NCBI RefSeq assembly: GCF_002127325.2
Contig: NC_035437.2
Span: forward strand, 163,097,408-163,161,407
Direction: 5' to 3'
Source of the DNA: Helianthus annuus
Lineage: Eukaryota; Streptophyta; Magnoliopsida; Asterales; Asteraceae
DNA length: 64,000 nucleotides
Below the pieces are notes generated by a model. It was not told where the DNA came from and did not search any database. It saw nothing but the letters and a program-made list of their open reading frames with translations. Positions 22,508 to 33,199 of the stretch are shown here, piece by piece (position 1 is the stretch's first letter; each line of letters starts with the position of its first letter). The position numbers and the translations under genes were made by a program.

Positions 22508-23689
22508 GCTTTAGGTTCATCTTTGGTTAAGTGTGGCTCCTCTCCTATTATCCATGGAAATAAATCAAGTTTATGGTGTTCCCAAATCCCCCCCCCCTTC
22601 TCCTAAGTTCAATTGATTAGAGTCTGGTTACAACATTTAAATTTATACTTTTACCATAAAACCATTCATTTATAACATTTTAGTCCACATTTAGGAGTAG
22701 TTAAAAATTGCATGAAGGAATAAATTACTTTGAATACACCAAATCGTTACAAATAGGAGCTTGTTATTGCATGAAGGAATAAATTACTTTGAATACACCA
22801 TACCAAAATTTAGAATGTTACAATAAAGGGCATGCATTCGTTGGACATGTGAGAGGGGTAACAAAGAACGGAGATTGTACTCAACATGAATAAGAAGGGG
22901 GGGGGGGGGATTATAATTTCATTTTGGACACTTATTATGTTGAAGGAAGAAAGACTAAGGAGTGGGTAGGTAAAATACCCATAGTATTGTTTATTTTTAA
23001 ATGTGTGCTACAAATAAAACAAAATGTACGATGATTCATATGATTCTTGCAATTTGTAGCTCGTTTATGGTTCTTAATTGAATTATTATATATGTAGATG
23101 CATGTATTGTAAATTTGAGACCTTTAGAGACGGCATGTGTTGCATACATTGTTTTTTTTAAACATTCTGAGAACACCCTAAGCTACTTCCTTGATTTAGC
23201 ATAGTGAATACAATCCCATTTGAAGTGAATTTGGTTGTAGAAATGCTTATATGCATCATGATGAAAAAACGGACATGGAAAAGGAGTTTCGTATTTCATG
23301 TGCACTCTTTATAAAAATACGTTTCCCCTTAATATGCTCACATGAGATTCATGTGCGCTCGGTTCATATGTGAAGTGTGTACATATGCATTCTTATAAAG
23401 CATGAAATATGCGTATATAAGGAAGCATACACAAGTCGCCAATTGCAACGATGCAATGATGGATACGTTGGCAACCCAATTTCCTAACCCTTAGGGAAAC
23501 TCTAGGGACCAGTGGAACATTCCTTCTATTTCGAAGAAAAAAAGGTCGAAATTCAAAGACTTGGGTCATGAAGAAGATGTTGTAGAATGAAAATTGATTT
23601 GAACTACATTGCAACTATTTTATGATTGATTATAGAGATAGAAGAAGCTATAGAATGTTTTACTCAAATCAACCGATATCGGATCTCAT
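22508..23689. other. Intergenic DNA with a 35-bp direct repeat
   Basis: No gene is seen. A 35-bp word (ATTGCATGAAGGAATAAATT..) occurs at 22707-22741 and 22766-22800. Homopolymer runs of C (~22590) and G (~22898) are present. The minus ORF at 23393-23614 has no recognisable features. Confidence 0.5.
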
Positions 23690-24038
23690 TACCAGATGTT
23701 GTTAAGTAAATATGTTAGTTCATTCTCTATAAAACTCCCCTTACACTATTCATAGTGACAACTCTAGTCCTTACACTATTATTAGAGAATTCACAGTAGT
23801 TCCCCCGTACCTTTCCCCGTTCTTAAAATTCAAGTTAATTGTCTAAAAAATCTCTTTTTACTTCATATAAGAAATGCAACACCTTGGAAATGTTATCAAT
23901 TAATATGGCATCACGTATCCGAAACTCTCAAATATTCCAAATATGTTGGACGAGAGGGACAATTATATCAAAAATTGGAAGATGATATAAGTTGAGGGAT
24001 CAATGTGACAAAAAGCCAAAATCTTGGCCACTGAAGGT

Positions 24039-24128
24039 CCCTTACGGTCTGTAAGGCATTTAATAGAATTTTAGGGCCGCAGGTCGTTACGGATCGCAAG
24101 ACGTCACTCTCTGCGGTCCGCAAGGAGG
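24039..24128 (+). repeat. Palindromic cassette upstream of LTR TATA box
   Basis: CCCTTACGGTCTGTAAGG (near-perfect), GTTACGGATCGCAAG and CTGCGGTCCGCAAG follow one another, about 150 bp upstream of the TATA box. Confidence 0.7.
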
Positions 24129-24279
24129 TTGCCGACAACAGGTTTGAGCTGGCACTGCAGCCTGCTCTTGTGCCACCTAGCTCCGATTCATGCCACCTTT
24201 CTCCTTCTTCCTACAACTGTTGAGACACTAATCAACACCTCCAGGGACACTTGACTTCACCTTGTGATCCTTGTTCAAC

Positions 24280-24287
24280 TATAAATA
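24280..24287 (+). promoter_or_regulatory. LTR TATA box
   Basis: ACTATAAATAGCC, canonical TATA followed by a C/T-rich start region. Confidence 0.6.
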
Positions 24288-26134
24288 GCCATAATCTTGC
24301 ACCATTCCAACTTGCACATTTCAATTTCTCACTCTCACTTCTCTTGGAGCAACTTCTGATTTATAGAGGCCTCCTACTTGAAGTATAATATTCATCTTGA
24401 ACATAGTAAGTGTTTTTCTTTAGTATTTTTCCATTCCTAGGCCAGTTATTAACCGAAAGTCAAACAAATTGAATTTTGCTTTGACTTTCGGTTCTGACCA
24501 TTTCGGTCAAGTTAAAGTTCGAAACGAACTTTGCAATGTGCTCGTAATAATGAAGGTATTAATCCCTTGTGATTTCACCCTATGAAGATCACGTTCAATA
24601 GGCGAAATGACGAGTCAAAGTTATATAAAATAAAAGTAAAAAACGTAAATTTTTCAAATTACGCTAAATAAGTTTCTGAGTATCAAAACCTTAATTTTTG
24701 TCATCAAAATTGTTGATATAACATATTAGGACATGTTTAATCAAGTCCAACTCGTCATTTCCTGATTAGAGTTCATTTCGTAATCGAAAGTCAAATAGTT
24801 TGACTTCTGCTTTGACTTTCGATTCTGACTCGTTTTGCCAAGTTTAGAGCATGTATGAAGGTTGTTATCTGATCATTTTATCGCAGGGAATAACCCTCTT
24901 AGGTTATAACTTCTGATCATATGATTTGATAGGTTTTATGATAAAGTCCATATAACATGCCTAAAATGCCAAAATTGCCTTTATGATAAAGTCCATAAAA
25001 ATGGTTTTAAAACCAAATGAATTTGTAATATGACTTTGAAACTGATTATATAACATAATAAAACATGTTTTGGCATAATGGACTTGTCATGAACCTATTC
25101 GAGCACCCGATACCACATATGTGCGTTAAATATAATAAAATATATAAACTAGCCGAATCAGGTCAAAACCTTTCAAAATCAGTTCTAATCAGAATGCTTG
25201 GTTATTTAACCCACATTACACGAGTCCTTACACTCGGAAGGGTGTGAACCACATTCTATCCGGTCTACACTTAATCTAGCAAACCGTACGCATCTATTAA
25301 TTTAATCGGTTAAAGTCAATGACTTTTAAATGACCGTTAACATTCTAACGAATCATATTTCCGTCCATTCCAAACTAGAAGCCTACAGTAATTTGTGCCT
25401 ATGTTTTGGTTGTTTTGAATTACGATTGTGCTAACATATTTGATTCGTAAAGACTAGCATATATAATACTCTTAGCCTGTTTTCCTTTATAAAAGCTTGG
25501 GATACGACACTAGCCGCTTGGTCGGGTATTGAATAAAGGGCGAATGATGTCAACGAAATTCAAATAACCCGTTTTAATCCGTTTTGCTTGATAATTTAAA
25601 CATTGGGGGGTTAATACAACCGTGTCTTGCATATCCCGACTCATTTAGTTTTCCGGTCCACAACTTTATTGAGAAGCATGTAAAACTGGTAACAAGAGAT
25701 ATAGTTTGTCCCAAGTTATTTAAAAATGATATACCAAATGGTATTAAATACATTTTGAAAAGATTTTTCAAAAGAGTCGGTTAATTGTATTTACCATTGA
25801 TAACTGACGTATTTTCAAAATCCTAATTATGCAATGTGAGTCATTCTCTTTTATCAAATGCTTTCAAAACCCTAAATTTCCAAGTTGTATTTAGAGTGAT
25901 TAAGTTCTTGTTGGTAGCCAATAGTAATATGACCACGGTCACCAAAAAAAGGATGTGTGGCAAATACTGATTTGAGTAATCGAAAGATATAAACAAATGT
26001 AAAAACTCTTAATGCTGTAAATTACAATACTGTGTCTTTTTGTACAAATTGAATGAACTCACCAGTATTTTTCGTTGACAAAATATTTTTAAAATGCGTT
26101 TCAGGTGACCTACTGTGAAAGTAAAGGATTATGC

Positions 26135-26416
26135 TGTCACAACCCCGACCCCACCCTGGGAGCGGGAGGCGCGAGCCAGTCAAGTGGTACCGGTGGTTAT
26201 TTTGAAAACATTGCAGCGGAAATTTTCATCAGGACCGTGAGTTAGGAAAATACCAGAGTTTAGAAACACCGGATTTTATTTATTAAACAAATGGGAATAA
26301 CCCATGTTTTACAAAGGTAGCTTTAATATAGGATAAACCCGATTATATAAAACAACGTTTCTTAATTTAGTTTAATTGTTAAAATAAGCCACTTCTTTAA
26401 GCCTTTCAGTGCCGTA
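26135..26416. repeat. Inverted arm (left) of LTR 26135-27818
   Basis: Pairs with 27547-27818. Shared words in order include TGTCACRAC, ACCGGTG, TTGCAGC, AGTTAGGAAAAT, ATTAAACARATGGGA, AACCCAT, AAGCCACTT and TTTAAGCCTTT. Confidence 0.75.
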
Positions 26417-27168
26417 TCCAACTCTTATTCCAATCTACTGTAATCACCTGAAACGCGTTTTAAAAACATTTGGTCAGCAGGAAATACTGGTGAGTTCATT
26501 CAGTTTTACAAAAACACATTTGTTAAAATTTACACTATCAAGAACGAATACAATGTTTATATCAACCAATTACCCCAAATCGGTATTTGTCACTCGACCG
26601 GATGTGTGACTGTGGTCATATCACCCATTGGCTAACCCGTTGTCCAATGGTGAAGATTATCAAGTAGTGTATACAAAACCCACATACCGGTAGTAATTGA
26701 AGATTACAAAGACTTAATCACTGTAATTACAACTTTGAAAACAAGTAAGGTTTTGAAAGCATTTAATAAAAAGAAGAATGACTCACAAACTGTGAGAAAA
26801 AAGAGAATGACTCACAATGCAGACTTAGGGTTTCAGTAGTAGCCTCCCGGTATAATTCTTGGGTTATTAAATACACACAATGCACACATATTAGTGTATT
26901 AACCCAAATTCAACTTTAACGATAATCACGAGATCCAAACCCACAACGAATGACAAAGTATAGTCGGGTACCGGCAACACTTAAACATCCATTGGATTGG
27001 TTTCAATCGATCAGATATAGTACCGTGTCAGTGATTAGAGTTAAACACTTACAGCGGGGCAGAGTTTTAGGGTTTTAGGGGTTCCGGGACTTGGACAGAG
27101 TTTAGAGATAGTAAGAGGATCGATTTTTCCATCGATTTGGTGCAGAAACTTCAGTCCCACGCTGTTGG

Positions 27169-27175
27169 TTATATA
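27169..27175 (-). promoter_or_regulatory. LTR TATA box
   Basis: GCTATATAACC on the minus strand, just downstream of the GC-rich cassette at 27186-27310. Confidence 0.5.
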
Positions 27176-27185
27176 GCCCAATTTG

Positions 27186-27310
27186 GACTTCCCGCGCGTC
27201 GCGCCAGGAGACAAGTATTCTCCCGCATGTCGCGGGGATGGTCGGCCTGGCTTCGACTGCCACGTGTCCCACATAGCTTTGACACGTGTCGCCTCCGCGT
27301 GACGCGTGTC
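27186..27310 (-). repeat. GC-rich cassette with inverted words upstream of TATA
   Basis: Repeated CGCGCGTCGCGCC, CACGTGTCC, GACACGTGTCGCC and GACGCGTGTCC words. It is the counterpart by position of the palindromic cassettes in the other LTRs. Confidence 0.55.
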
Positions 27311-27546
27311 CTCGACCGCCTTTTTGTCCAAACATGCGTTTTTCTCGATTTTCGTGCCGATACTTATCACGTCTGCTCGGGTCTTGATTCCATTTGGTTC
27401 GGTTTTTAATTCTGAATCTAATGAAGGTTACTTTTGTGCGGTTTGGTTCATTAACCATCAAGTCGGTTATACTGTTACATTGTGCGCACTTCTGGTTTTG
27501 ATTGCGGGTTGTTGTCGGGAATATTTTTTAGGGTTGTTACATATGC

Positions 27547-27818
27547 TACGAAACACTAAAGGCTTAAATAAAGTGGCTATGTTACCAAAATAAAGAAAAG
27601 AACATGTGTTTTGTAAGGATAGGCTTATCATTATAAAAATATTTAGTTGTAAAATGGGTTTCATCCCATCTGTTTAATATTAAAACTTTGATGTTTTTAC
27701 TCTGAAATTTTCCTAACTACGATCCTGGTAAAATTTTTTGCTGCAAATTTAACAAACACCGGTATCACCGCTGTATCTGCCCACGGCTCCCGCCCGGGTG
27801 GAGTCGGGGGTCGTGACA
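27547..27818. repeat. Inverted arm (right) of LTR 26135-27818
   Basis: Inverted counterpart of 26135-26416; see that entry. Confidence 0.75.
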
Positions 27819-28111
27819 GTCAAAAAATACAAAACACGGTAATATTACCGTTTTTAATGGCTAGAATCAGTTTCAACCATTTTCCACCGTCGAAACCGGT
27901 TTCTACCCGGGTAAAAACGGGTAAAGTAGGAACCATGTACAAACCGAATTTAAAAAAAACCCAGAACCGGGTAGAAACTTCCAGGTACAAAAAGGTAGAG
28001 ACCGGTTCCTCCTCATATCCGGTAGGAACCTGAACCGATTCCAGGTCAGGTATGCCGGATCAGATTCGAAAATAGGTATTTTCTCCACCACTACCCTTTA
28101 TTGCCCAATTT
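27819..28111. other. Short intergenic stretch rich in CCGGTT/AACCGG words
   Basis: Repeated ACCGGTTTC, ACCGGGTA and GAACCGATTCC words suggest the end of an old DNA transposon, but no boundary is visible. Confidence 0.3.
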
Positions 28112-28120
28112 TATAATTTA

Positions 28121-29486
28121 GAGTAAACTGCCATTTTGGTCCCTGTAGTTTGGGCAGTTTTGCCATTTTAGTCCAAATCTCAAACTTTTTAAATCTAAGT
28201 CCCTGTGGTTTGCTTTTTGTTGCCATTTTAGTCCAAATCTCAAAAACTCTCATTTTTTACTGTTCCAACATGCCTTTTTTGTCTTTTTGTGCAGGGATAG
28301 TTTTGTCCAAGTACATTTCATTAAAACATTTTCTTAATTTAAAAACCCCCAAATAAATGCCCTCCTAAATAAATCAGTTGTCATCTTCCCCAAATGCAAA
28401 ATGCAGAGCAAAAACCCAAACCCTAATTCCACAAATGCAGAGATCTCCACCACCGCCACCTCCTCCTCCCTTCTCACCACCGCCACCACTACCTCCTCAC
28501 CACAGCCGCTACCACCACCTCCTTCTCACCACAGCCACCATACCTTCTCACCACAACCACCACCGCCTCCAACCAGAACCGCCACAGAACCACAACGTCA
28601 TCGTCACCGTCTCCATCACTCTCTCTCTCTCTCTCTTCCGATCACACTCTCTATCTCTCTCTCGATTGAAGGGACCTGTGGATATCAACCCTACCTGCGT
28701 TCAAATGGGTGGTCGATTGTTACATGGTGAAAGATCGAACCTGCGTATAAAGGGGTGAGATCAGAACAGAAGTTTGCGCCGGAACCAATTCAGATCGGAA
28801 CAACTCTCGCCGGAACTGCAGTGGCTCATCGGAACAGAAGTAGCAGCGACGGCGATTTAAAAAAATTCTTTGAGCTGTGTTACAGGTCTCACAGATTTGG
28901 TAATAGTAGCAGCGACGACGATTAACCACCACAACTGCAAAATCCAACAAACAAACAACCACTGCCACCATCTCAGATATGCACCATCTGTCTCTACCTT
29001 TCTTTCAGATCGGTGGTGGTAGGTTTAGGGTTTTCGAGTGGCGACGGTGGTAGCATTTAATGGGTACAGTGACAGTTGTGGTTGTTGACGGTGACAGTGG
29101 TGGGTGTGACTGACGGGGGTGATGATGGTGGTTGTTGATGATGTTGCGGTGATTATAGAGGAGATTGATGGTGGTTTGTGGATGTCAAGACTTAGGTTTA
29201 GAGATATAAGCGAGAGAGAGAGTTGAGATGGTGCATATCTCGGAGAGAGAGATAGGGATGGTTGACTGGTAGGTCTGTATTTATTTATAAAATGTAAATG
29301 ACCATTTTGCCCCTAAGAATAATGACAAAATAACCAGTTTTTAATAGTCAAATATGAGGTAATTTGAATTTTGAACTAAAATGACAACAAAAGTGAAACC
29401 ACATGAACCCACATTTAAAAAGTTTGAGATTTAAACTAAAATGGCAAAAGTGACCAAATCACAGAGACCAAAATGGGAGTTTACTC
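28121..29486. mobile_element. MULE-like non-autonomous element, possible Pack-MULE
   Basis: 1366 bp flanked by a perfect 9-bp duplication TATAATTTA (28112-28120 and 29487-29495). The ends are GAGTAAACTGCCATTTTGGT and, inverted, GAGTAAACTCCCATTTTGGT. Similarity of the inverted ends continues for well over 100 bp (TTTTGCCATTTTAGT, AAATCTCAAACTTTTTAAAT). Long TIRs plus a 9-bp TSD define Mutator-like elements. The centre is unlike the AT-rich ends: CCACCGCCACC repeats, (CT)n and GGTGGTTGTTGA-type repeats. There is no transposase. The Pro/His-rich ORFs at 28378-28758 look like low-complexity translations. Confidence 0.85.
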
Positions 29487-29495
29487 TATAATTTA

Positions 29496-29503
29496 TATAT
29501 AAA
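29496..29503 (+). promoter_or_regulatory. APC8 TATA box
   Basis: TATATAAA begins directly after the right TSD of the MULE and lies 103 bp before the APC8 ATG. A C/A-rich leader follows. Confidence 0.55.
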
Positions 29504-29605
29504 CCCCCCGATCCAAATTCACATCACCAAGCCCGCGTCCACACTCGTCCACAACCCCATTTCAAAAATTTCAGTCCAAAACACATTCACCCTCTCCAAT
29601 CTCCG

Positions 29606-32600
29606 ATGGGTGTCAACAAGCAAAACTGCCGGAACGAGCTTCGAACAGCGATCCAACAACTCAACGATCGCTGCCTATATTCCGCATCCAAATGGTAAGC
29701 TTCAAAACCCTCAAAAACCCAAATTTGAATTGCTCTAATCTCAAACATCAACAACAGGGCTGCAGAACAACTGGTGGGTATTGAACAAGATCCAACAAAG
29801 TACCCGCCTTCACACACCCGATTACAGCGAGATTCTTCCAGTATTCTCCGTAGGTTTCATTGTACTGATGAGATTACATCAACCCCTATTGCTGGGACAT
29901 CGTATGTTTCAACTCCGGTGTTGGAGGAGGATAATGGGGACGTGGATTCTGATTTGTATGTTCTTGCAAAGTCGTATTTTAATTGCAGGGAGTATAGAAG
30001 GGCTGCTCATGTTTTGTCTGACCAGACTGGGAGTAAAGCTTTGTTTTTGAAGTGTTATGCTCTTTATTTGGTTCGTTTTCTCATCCCGATAGTTCGGTAG
30101 ATTTTGTAGCAACTTGGTTTAGGATTATTTAGGGAATTGTTACTTGTCTGCTGGACTGTTTCGGGCTGTTGTTTTTTCATGCATACCAGGTGTTCGATTA
30201 AATGCTAGTAGTGTAAATTGATATGATGCTTCTTAAAACAGTTATTACGTGTGTTTGTTTAGTATATTTAGGAACGTTATAACTCCAATGATGATTTTTT
30301 GTGACTATATTAGTATTTTTTTGTGGTGCATAGGTTAAAGAACGCGGTCTTATATTTCTTGATCATATCATTGACTTCCGCTATATAAATAAGTAAATGA
30401 GGCTGGCGAAAAGAACCCTCATATGTTGTTTATATCTGATGAATGTGAAATTATTATTATGCTTCATGGTTCATTACGTTTTTAATGACTCTCGCTTGCT
30501 TATTCCAGGCTGGCGAGAAGAGAAAAGAAGAAGAAACAATTGAACTCGAGGGATCTTTGGGTGAAAGTAACACTGTAAATAGCGAAATCGTGTCCATAGA
30601 ACGAGACTTAGCCGCAGTTCGTAAAAACGGCTCAATCGACTCGTTTGGGCTCTACTTATACGGTCTTGTTCTCAAAGCGAAAGGTAACGAAAATCTAGCC
30701 AGAACCATTCTTGTCGAGTCTGTTAACGCCTACCCATGGAACTGGACCGCGTGGTTAACGCTACAATCCTTATGCACCACAATCGACACACTAAACGGTC
30801 TCAAACTGCATAATCATTGGATGAAAGACTTCTTTCTCGCAAGCACGTATCACGAGTTACGTATGCATAACGAATCTTTAGCTAAATACGATTACTTGCA
30901 ATCAACTTTTGGTTCAAGTAACTACATCAAAGCCCAAATCGCTAAAGCCCAGTACAGTCTACGTGATTTCGAAAATGTAGAGGTTGTTTTCGAAGAGCTT
31001 CTTCGTATCGATCCGTATCGTATCGATGACATGGACATGTATTCTAACGTATTGTATGCGAAAGAATGCTTCTCGGGTCTAAGTTACCTTGCGCACCAAG
31101 TTTTCCTGACGGATAAATACCGGCCCGAATCTTGTTGTATAATCGGGAACTACTATAGTTTAAAGGGCCTTCACGAGAAGTCGGTTATGTATTTTAAACG
31201 CGCGTTAAAACTAGATAAAAATTATCTATCTGCATGGACGTTAATGGGGCATGAGTATGTTGAGATGAAAAACACTCCTGCGGCTGTTGACGCTTACAGA
31301 CGGGCTGTCGATATAAACCCATGTGATTATCGGGCTTGGTATGGGCTAGGACAAGCGTACGAAATGATGGGAATGCCGTATTACGCGCTTCATTATTTTA
31401 AAAAATCGGTGTTTTTGCAGCCCGGAGATTCTCGGTTGTGGATTGCGATGGCACAATGCTACGAACGGGACGAAATTCGTATGCACGAGGAAGCGATTAA
31501 GTGTTACAGACGGGCTGCAAGTTGTAATGATAGAGAAGCGATTGCTCTTCATAGGTTGGCTAAATTGCATAGTGAATTAGGGCAAAATCAAGAGGCTGCG
31601 TTTTATTATAAAAAAGATTTGGAAAGAATGGAAGAGGAAGAACGAGAAGGGCCGAATATGGTTGAAGCGTTATTGTTTCTTGCGACTTATTGTAGAGCTC
31701 AGGAAAGATACGAAGAAGCTGAAGTGTATTGTACTCGTCTTCTTGATTATAATGGCCCTGTAAGTTGCACATATGTTTTTATCCATTTTCAAGCATTATG
31801 CATTATGTTTTATCTCTGACGGGTCAAACGGGTAAATAAAAAACATACACTTAGGTAGTGTTCGTTTCACAGAATGGAATGAAATCTTGAGGAAATTGGA
31901 ATGTTGATTTCACTTCTTATTTTGTTGGTTTCTACAAGAAAATGAATTGGAATTGAACAACACATAAGAAACGGAATCTACATTCTAATTCCATCCAAGG
32001 TTTAAAAAAACGGAAACGAGTTTCGAGGCGTTTTCCCTTCGCCTCACGAGGCGTAAGCCCGAGGCGGAGTTAAAAAATAAATATAAATATTATATATCTT
32101 ATAAAAATAGTAATACTAACTAAATTCATCATCAAATTCATCAAAATAATAAAAAACACACATATAAAAGACATAAATTGCTTGAAATTGACACAAAAAC
32201 TCAAAAACATCAAAAACAAATAACAAAAACCCCTGAGGCGCACCCGAGGTGCAGCCTTTTTAGCGCCTCAGCCCCTCTGAGGCGCACATACATTAGAAAC
32301 CCCATGAGGCGCGCCTCAGAATCGTTTTTTGGCCGTTTCGCCTTGAGGCGCGCCTCGAGGCGCACGCCTCAACCGTTTTTTAAAACCATGATTCCATCCA
32401 AATTTCATTCCATTTTTCAAAACAAACACTCTTAAATTACAAATCAAATTTCAATTTATGCGCGAATTCCCATTCCAATTCCATTACAATCCATGAAACG
32501 AACACTACCTTAGAAAGAAATGGGCCAAACTAATCAGAAGGCGTACAAAGTGTTATCGTTAATGTATAAGACTTCCTAAAACATTTAAAGTAACATAATA

Positions 32601-32912
32601 TTATAATTTTTATAATCATTGGCAAACTTGTTATTTATCGAAAAGCTAAATCGTTTTGGTCATAACGCGTTTCAACCTGTCAACCTATGTGACGCATCCA
32701 TTTTGCTACCTCTATTTATGGAGTATTTTGACATATTCTATTTTTTTAGTTGTATGCGACACAATCTTTTTGACAGAAAGTGTTTCGGGTTAAACTGACC
32801 CGCTGAATAAGTGAAAGCTTTAGCAACTGAGTTTTAATTGTGATTGCAGGAGAAGGAAAAAGCAAAAAGTCTTCTTCAAGCAGTTAAACTTGCACAATCT
32901 GGTTTTCCTTAA
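29606..32912 (+). CDS. APC8: Anaphase-promoting complex subunit 8 (CDC23)
   Basis: Exons 29606-29694, 29758-30070, 30509-31759 and 32850-32912, all with GT..AG introns and consistent phases. Total 1716 nt, 571 residues, close to the size expected for plant APC8. The N-terminal APC8 domain (residues ~8-130, CRNELRTAIQQLNDRCLYSASKWAAEQL) is followed by an array of TPR repeats. The clearest lie at residues ~370-490, with SAWTLMGHEYVEMKNTPAAV, AWYGLGQAYEMMGMPYYALH and WIAMAQCYERDEI. APC8 is a scaffold TPR subunit of the APC/C ubiquitin ligase, acting in the nucleus to degrade cyclins and securin. The frame is open throughout. It is the only host gene here. Upstream, a MULE abuts its TATA box; intron 3 holds nested MITEs. 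Exon 4 is only 63 bp and ends LLQAVKLAQSGFP. The splice sites are predictions from frame and consensus. Confidence 0.93.
31854..32509. mobile_element. Tourist-like MITE in APC8 intron 3
   Basis: Ends GGTAGTGTTCGTTTCA and TGAAACGAACACTACC are perfect inverted repeats of 16 bp, flanked by TTA (31851-31853 and 32510-32512). It is 656 bp including a nested element at 31997-32390, so about 250 bp without it. There is no coding capacity. Confidence 0.88.
31997..32390. mobile_element. MITE nested in the intronic MITE (9-bp TSD)
   Basis: 394 bp flanked by ATTCCATCC on both sides (31988-31996 and 32391-32399). The ends AAGGTTTAAAAAAACGG and, inverted, CATGGTTTTAAAAAACGG are nearly alike. Inside, GAGGCG words recur in both orientations (CCTCGAGGCG, CGCCTCA). 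The 9-bp duplication points to a Mutator-type origin. Confidence 0.8.
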
Positions 32913-33190
32913 AACCGACATTGAACGTTTCTCTTCATAGTATTCAACAAATGTTGTGGGCTATGAGTTATCTTCTTTTCCCTTTTGGTGCATGAAATAT
33001 GAAGCACATCTACTTAAAAGATCAAACCGCAATGCTGTTTTGAGAACCCGATGTAGGAGATTTTTTTATTCATTTTGTTTAAATAGTTCGTTTTGTTGAA
33101 ATAGTTCAATCGTATCTTGTAATCTTTAATCGTAATTTGTTTGAGAAGTATTTTCTTTATGCACCGTCTATTTTCTTATATTTAAATGGG
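32913..33190 (+). other. APC8 3' untranslated region (approximate)
   Basis: T-rich sequence after the stop, with TTGTAATCTTTAATCGTAATTTG-like poly(A)-region words split over 33115-33140. The exact end is not determinable. Confidence 0.4.
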
Positions 33191-33199
33191 TATTTCTCT

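Larger units (their letters stand above)
23690..26134 (+). mobile_element. Gypsy (Tekay-like) LTR, truncated at its 3' end
   Basis: Several phrases are shared in order with the LTR of Tekay 1, including AATGTGAGTCATTCTCTTTT, ATATGACCACGGTCACC, GTAAAAACTCTTAATGCTG and GTTTCAGGTGACCTACTGTG. It has a palindromic cassette (24039-24128) and TATAAATA (24280-24287). The beginning is uncertain (23690 is a guess). Similarity ends at 26134, where another LTR starts in opposite orientation. No PBS or coding region follows. Confidence 0.55.
26135..27818 (-). mobile_element. Solo Gypsy LTR with long self-complementary ends
   Basis: Minus-strand LTR starting TGTCACGACCCCC at 27818 and ending GTTGTGACA at 26135. 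Its central part matches the Tekay 1 LTR (CCAATGGATGTTTAAGTG, TTTGTCATTCGTTGTG, GAGTCATTCTCTTTT, GTTTCAGGTGAT). There is no PBS or coding region, hence solo or isolated. The first ~272 bp and last ~282 bp are inverted copies of each other, aligning by eye over most of their length with small gaps. Flanking 5-mers (TATGC and GTCAA) do not match, so the insertion was followed by rearrangement. It contains a TATA box at 27169-27175 and a GC-rich cassette upstream. Confidence 0.65.

Noticed and set aside
27041..27461. Overlapping minus-strand ORFs of 109 and 119 codons
   Set aside because: They lie in the GC-rich U3 cassette of an LTR and extend over its TATA region; chance open frames.
26135..27818. 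DNA transposon with long TIRs
   Set aside because: The inverted ends suggested it, but the interior is clearly a Tekay-type LTR, the ends are TG..CA, and no target duplication is present.
28378..28758. Proline/histidine-rich ORFs inside the MULE
   Set aside because: Low-complexity CCACC and (CT)n repeats read open in two frames; no protein signal.
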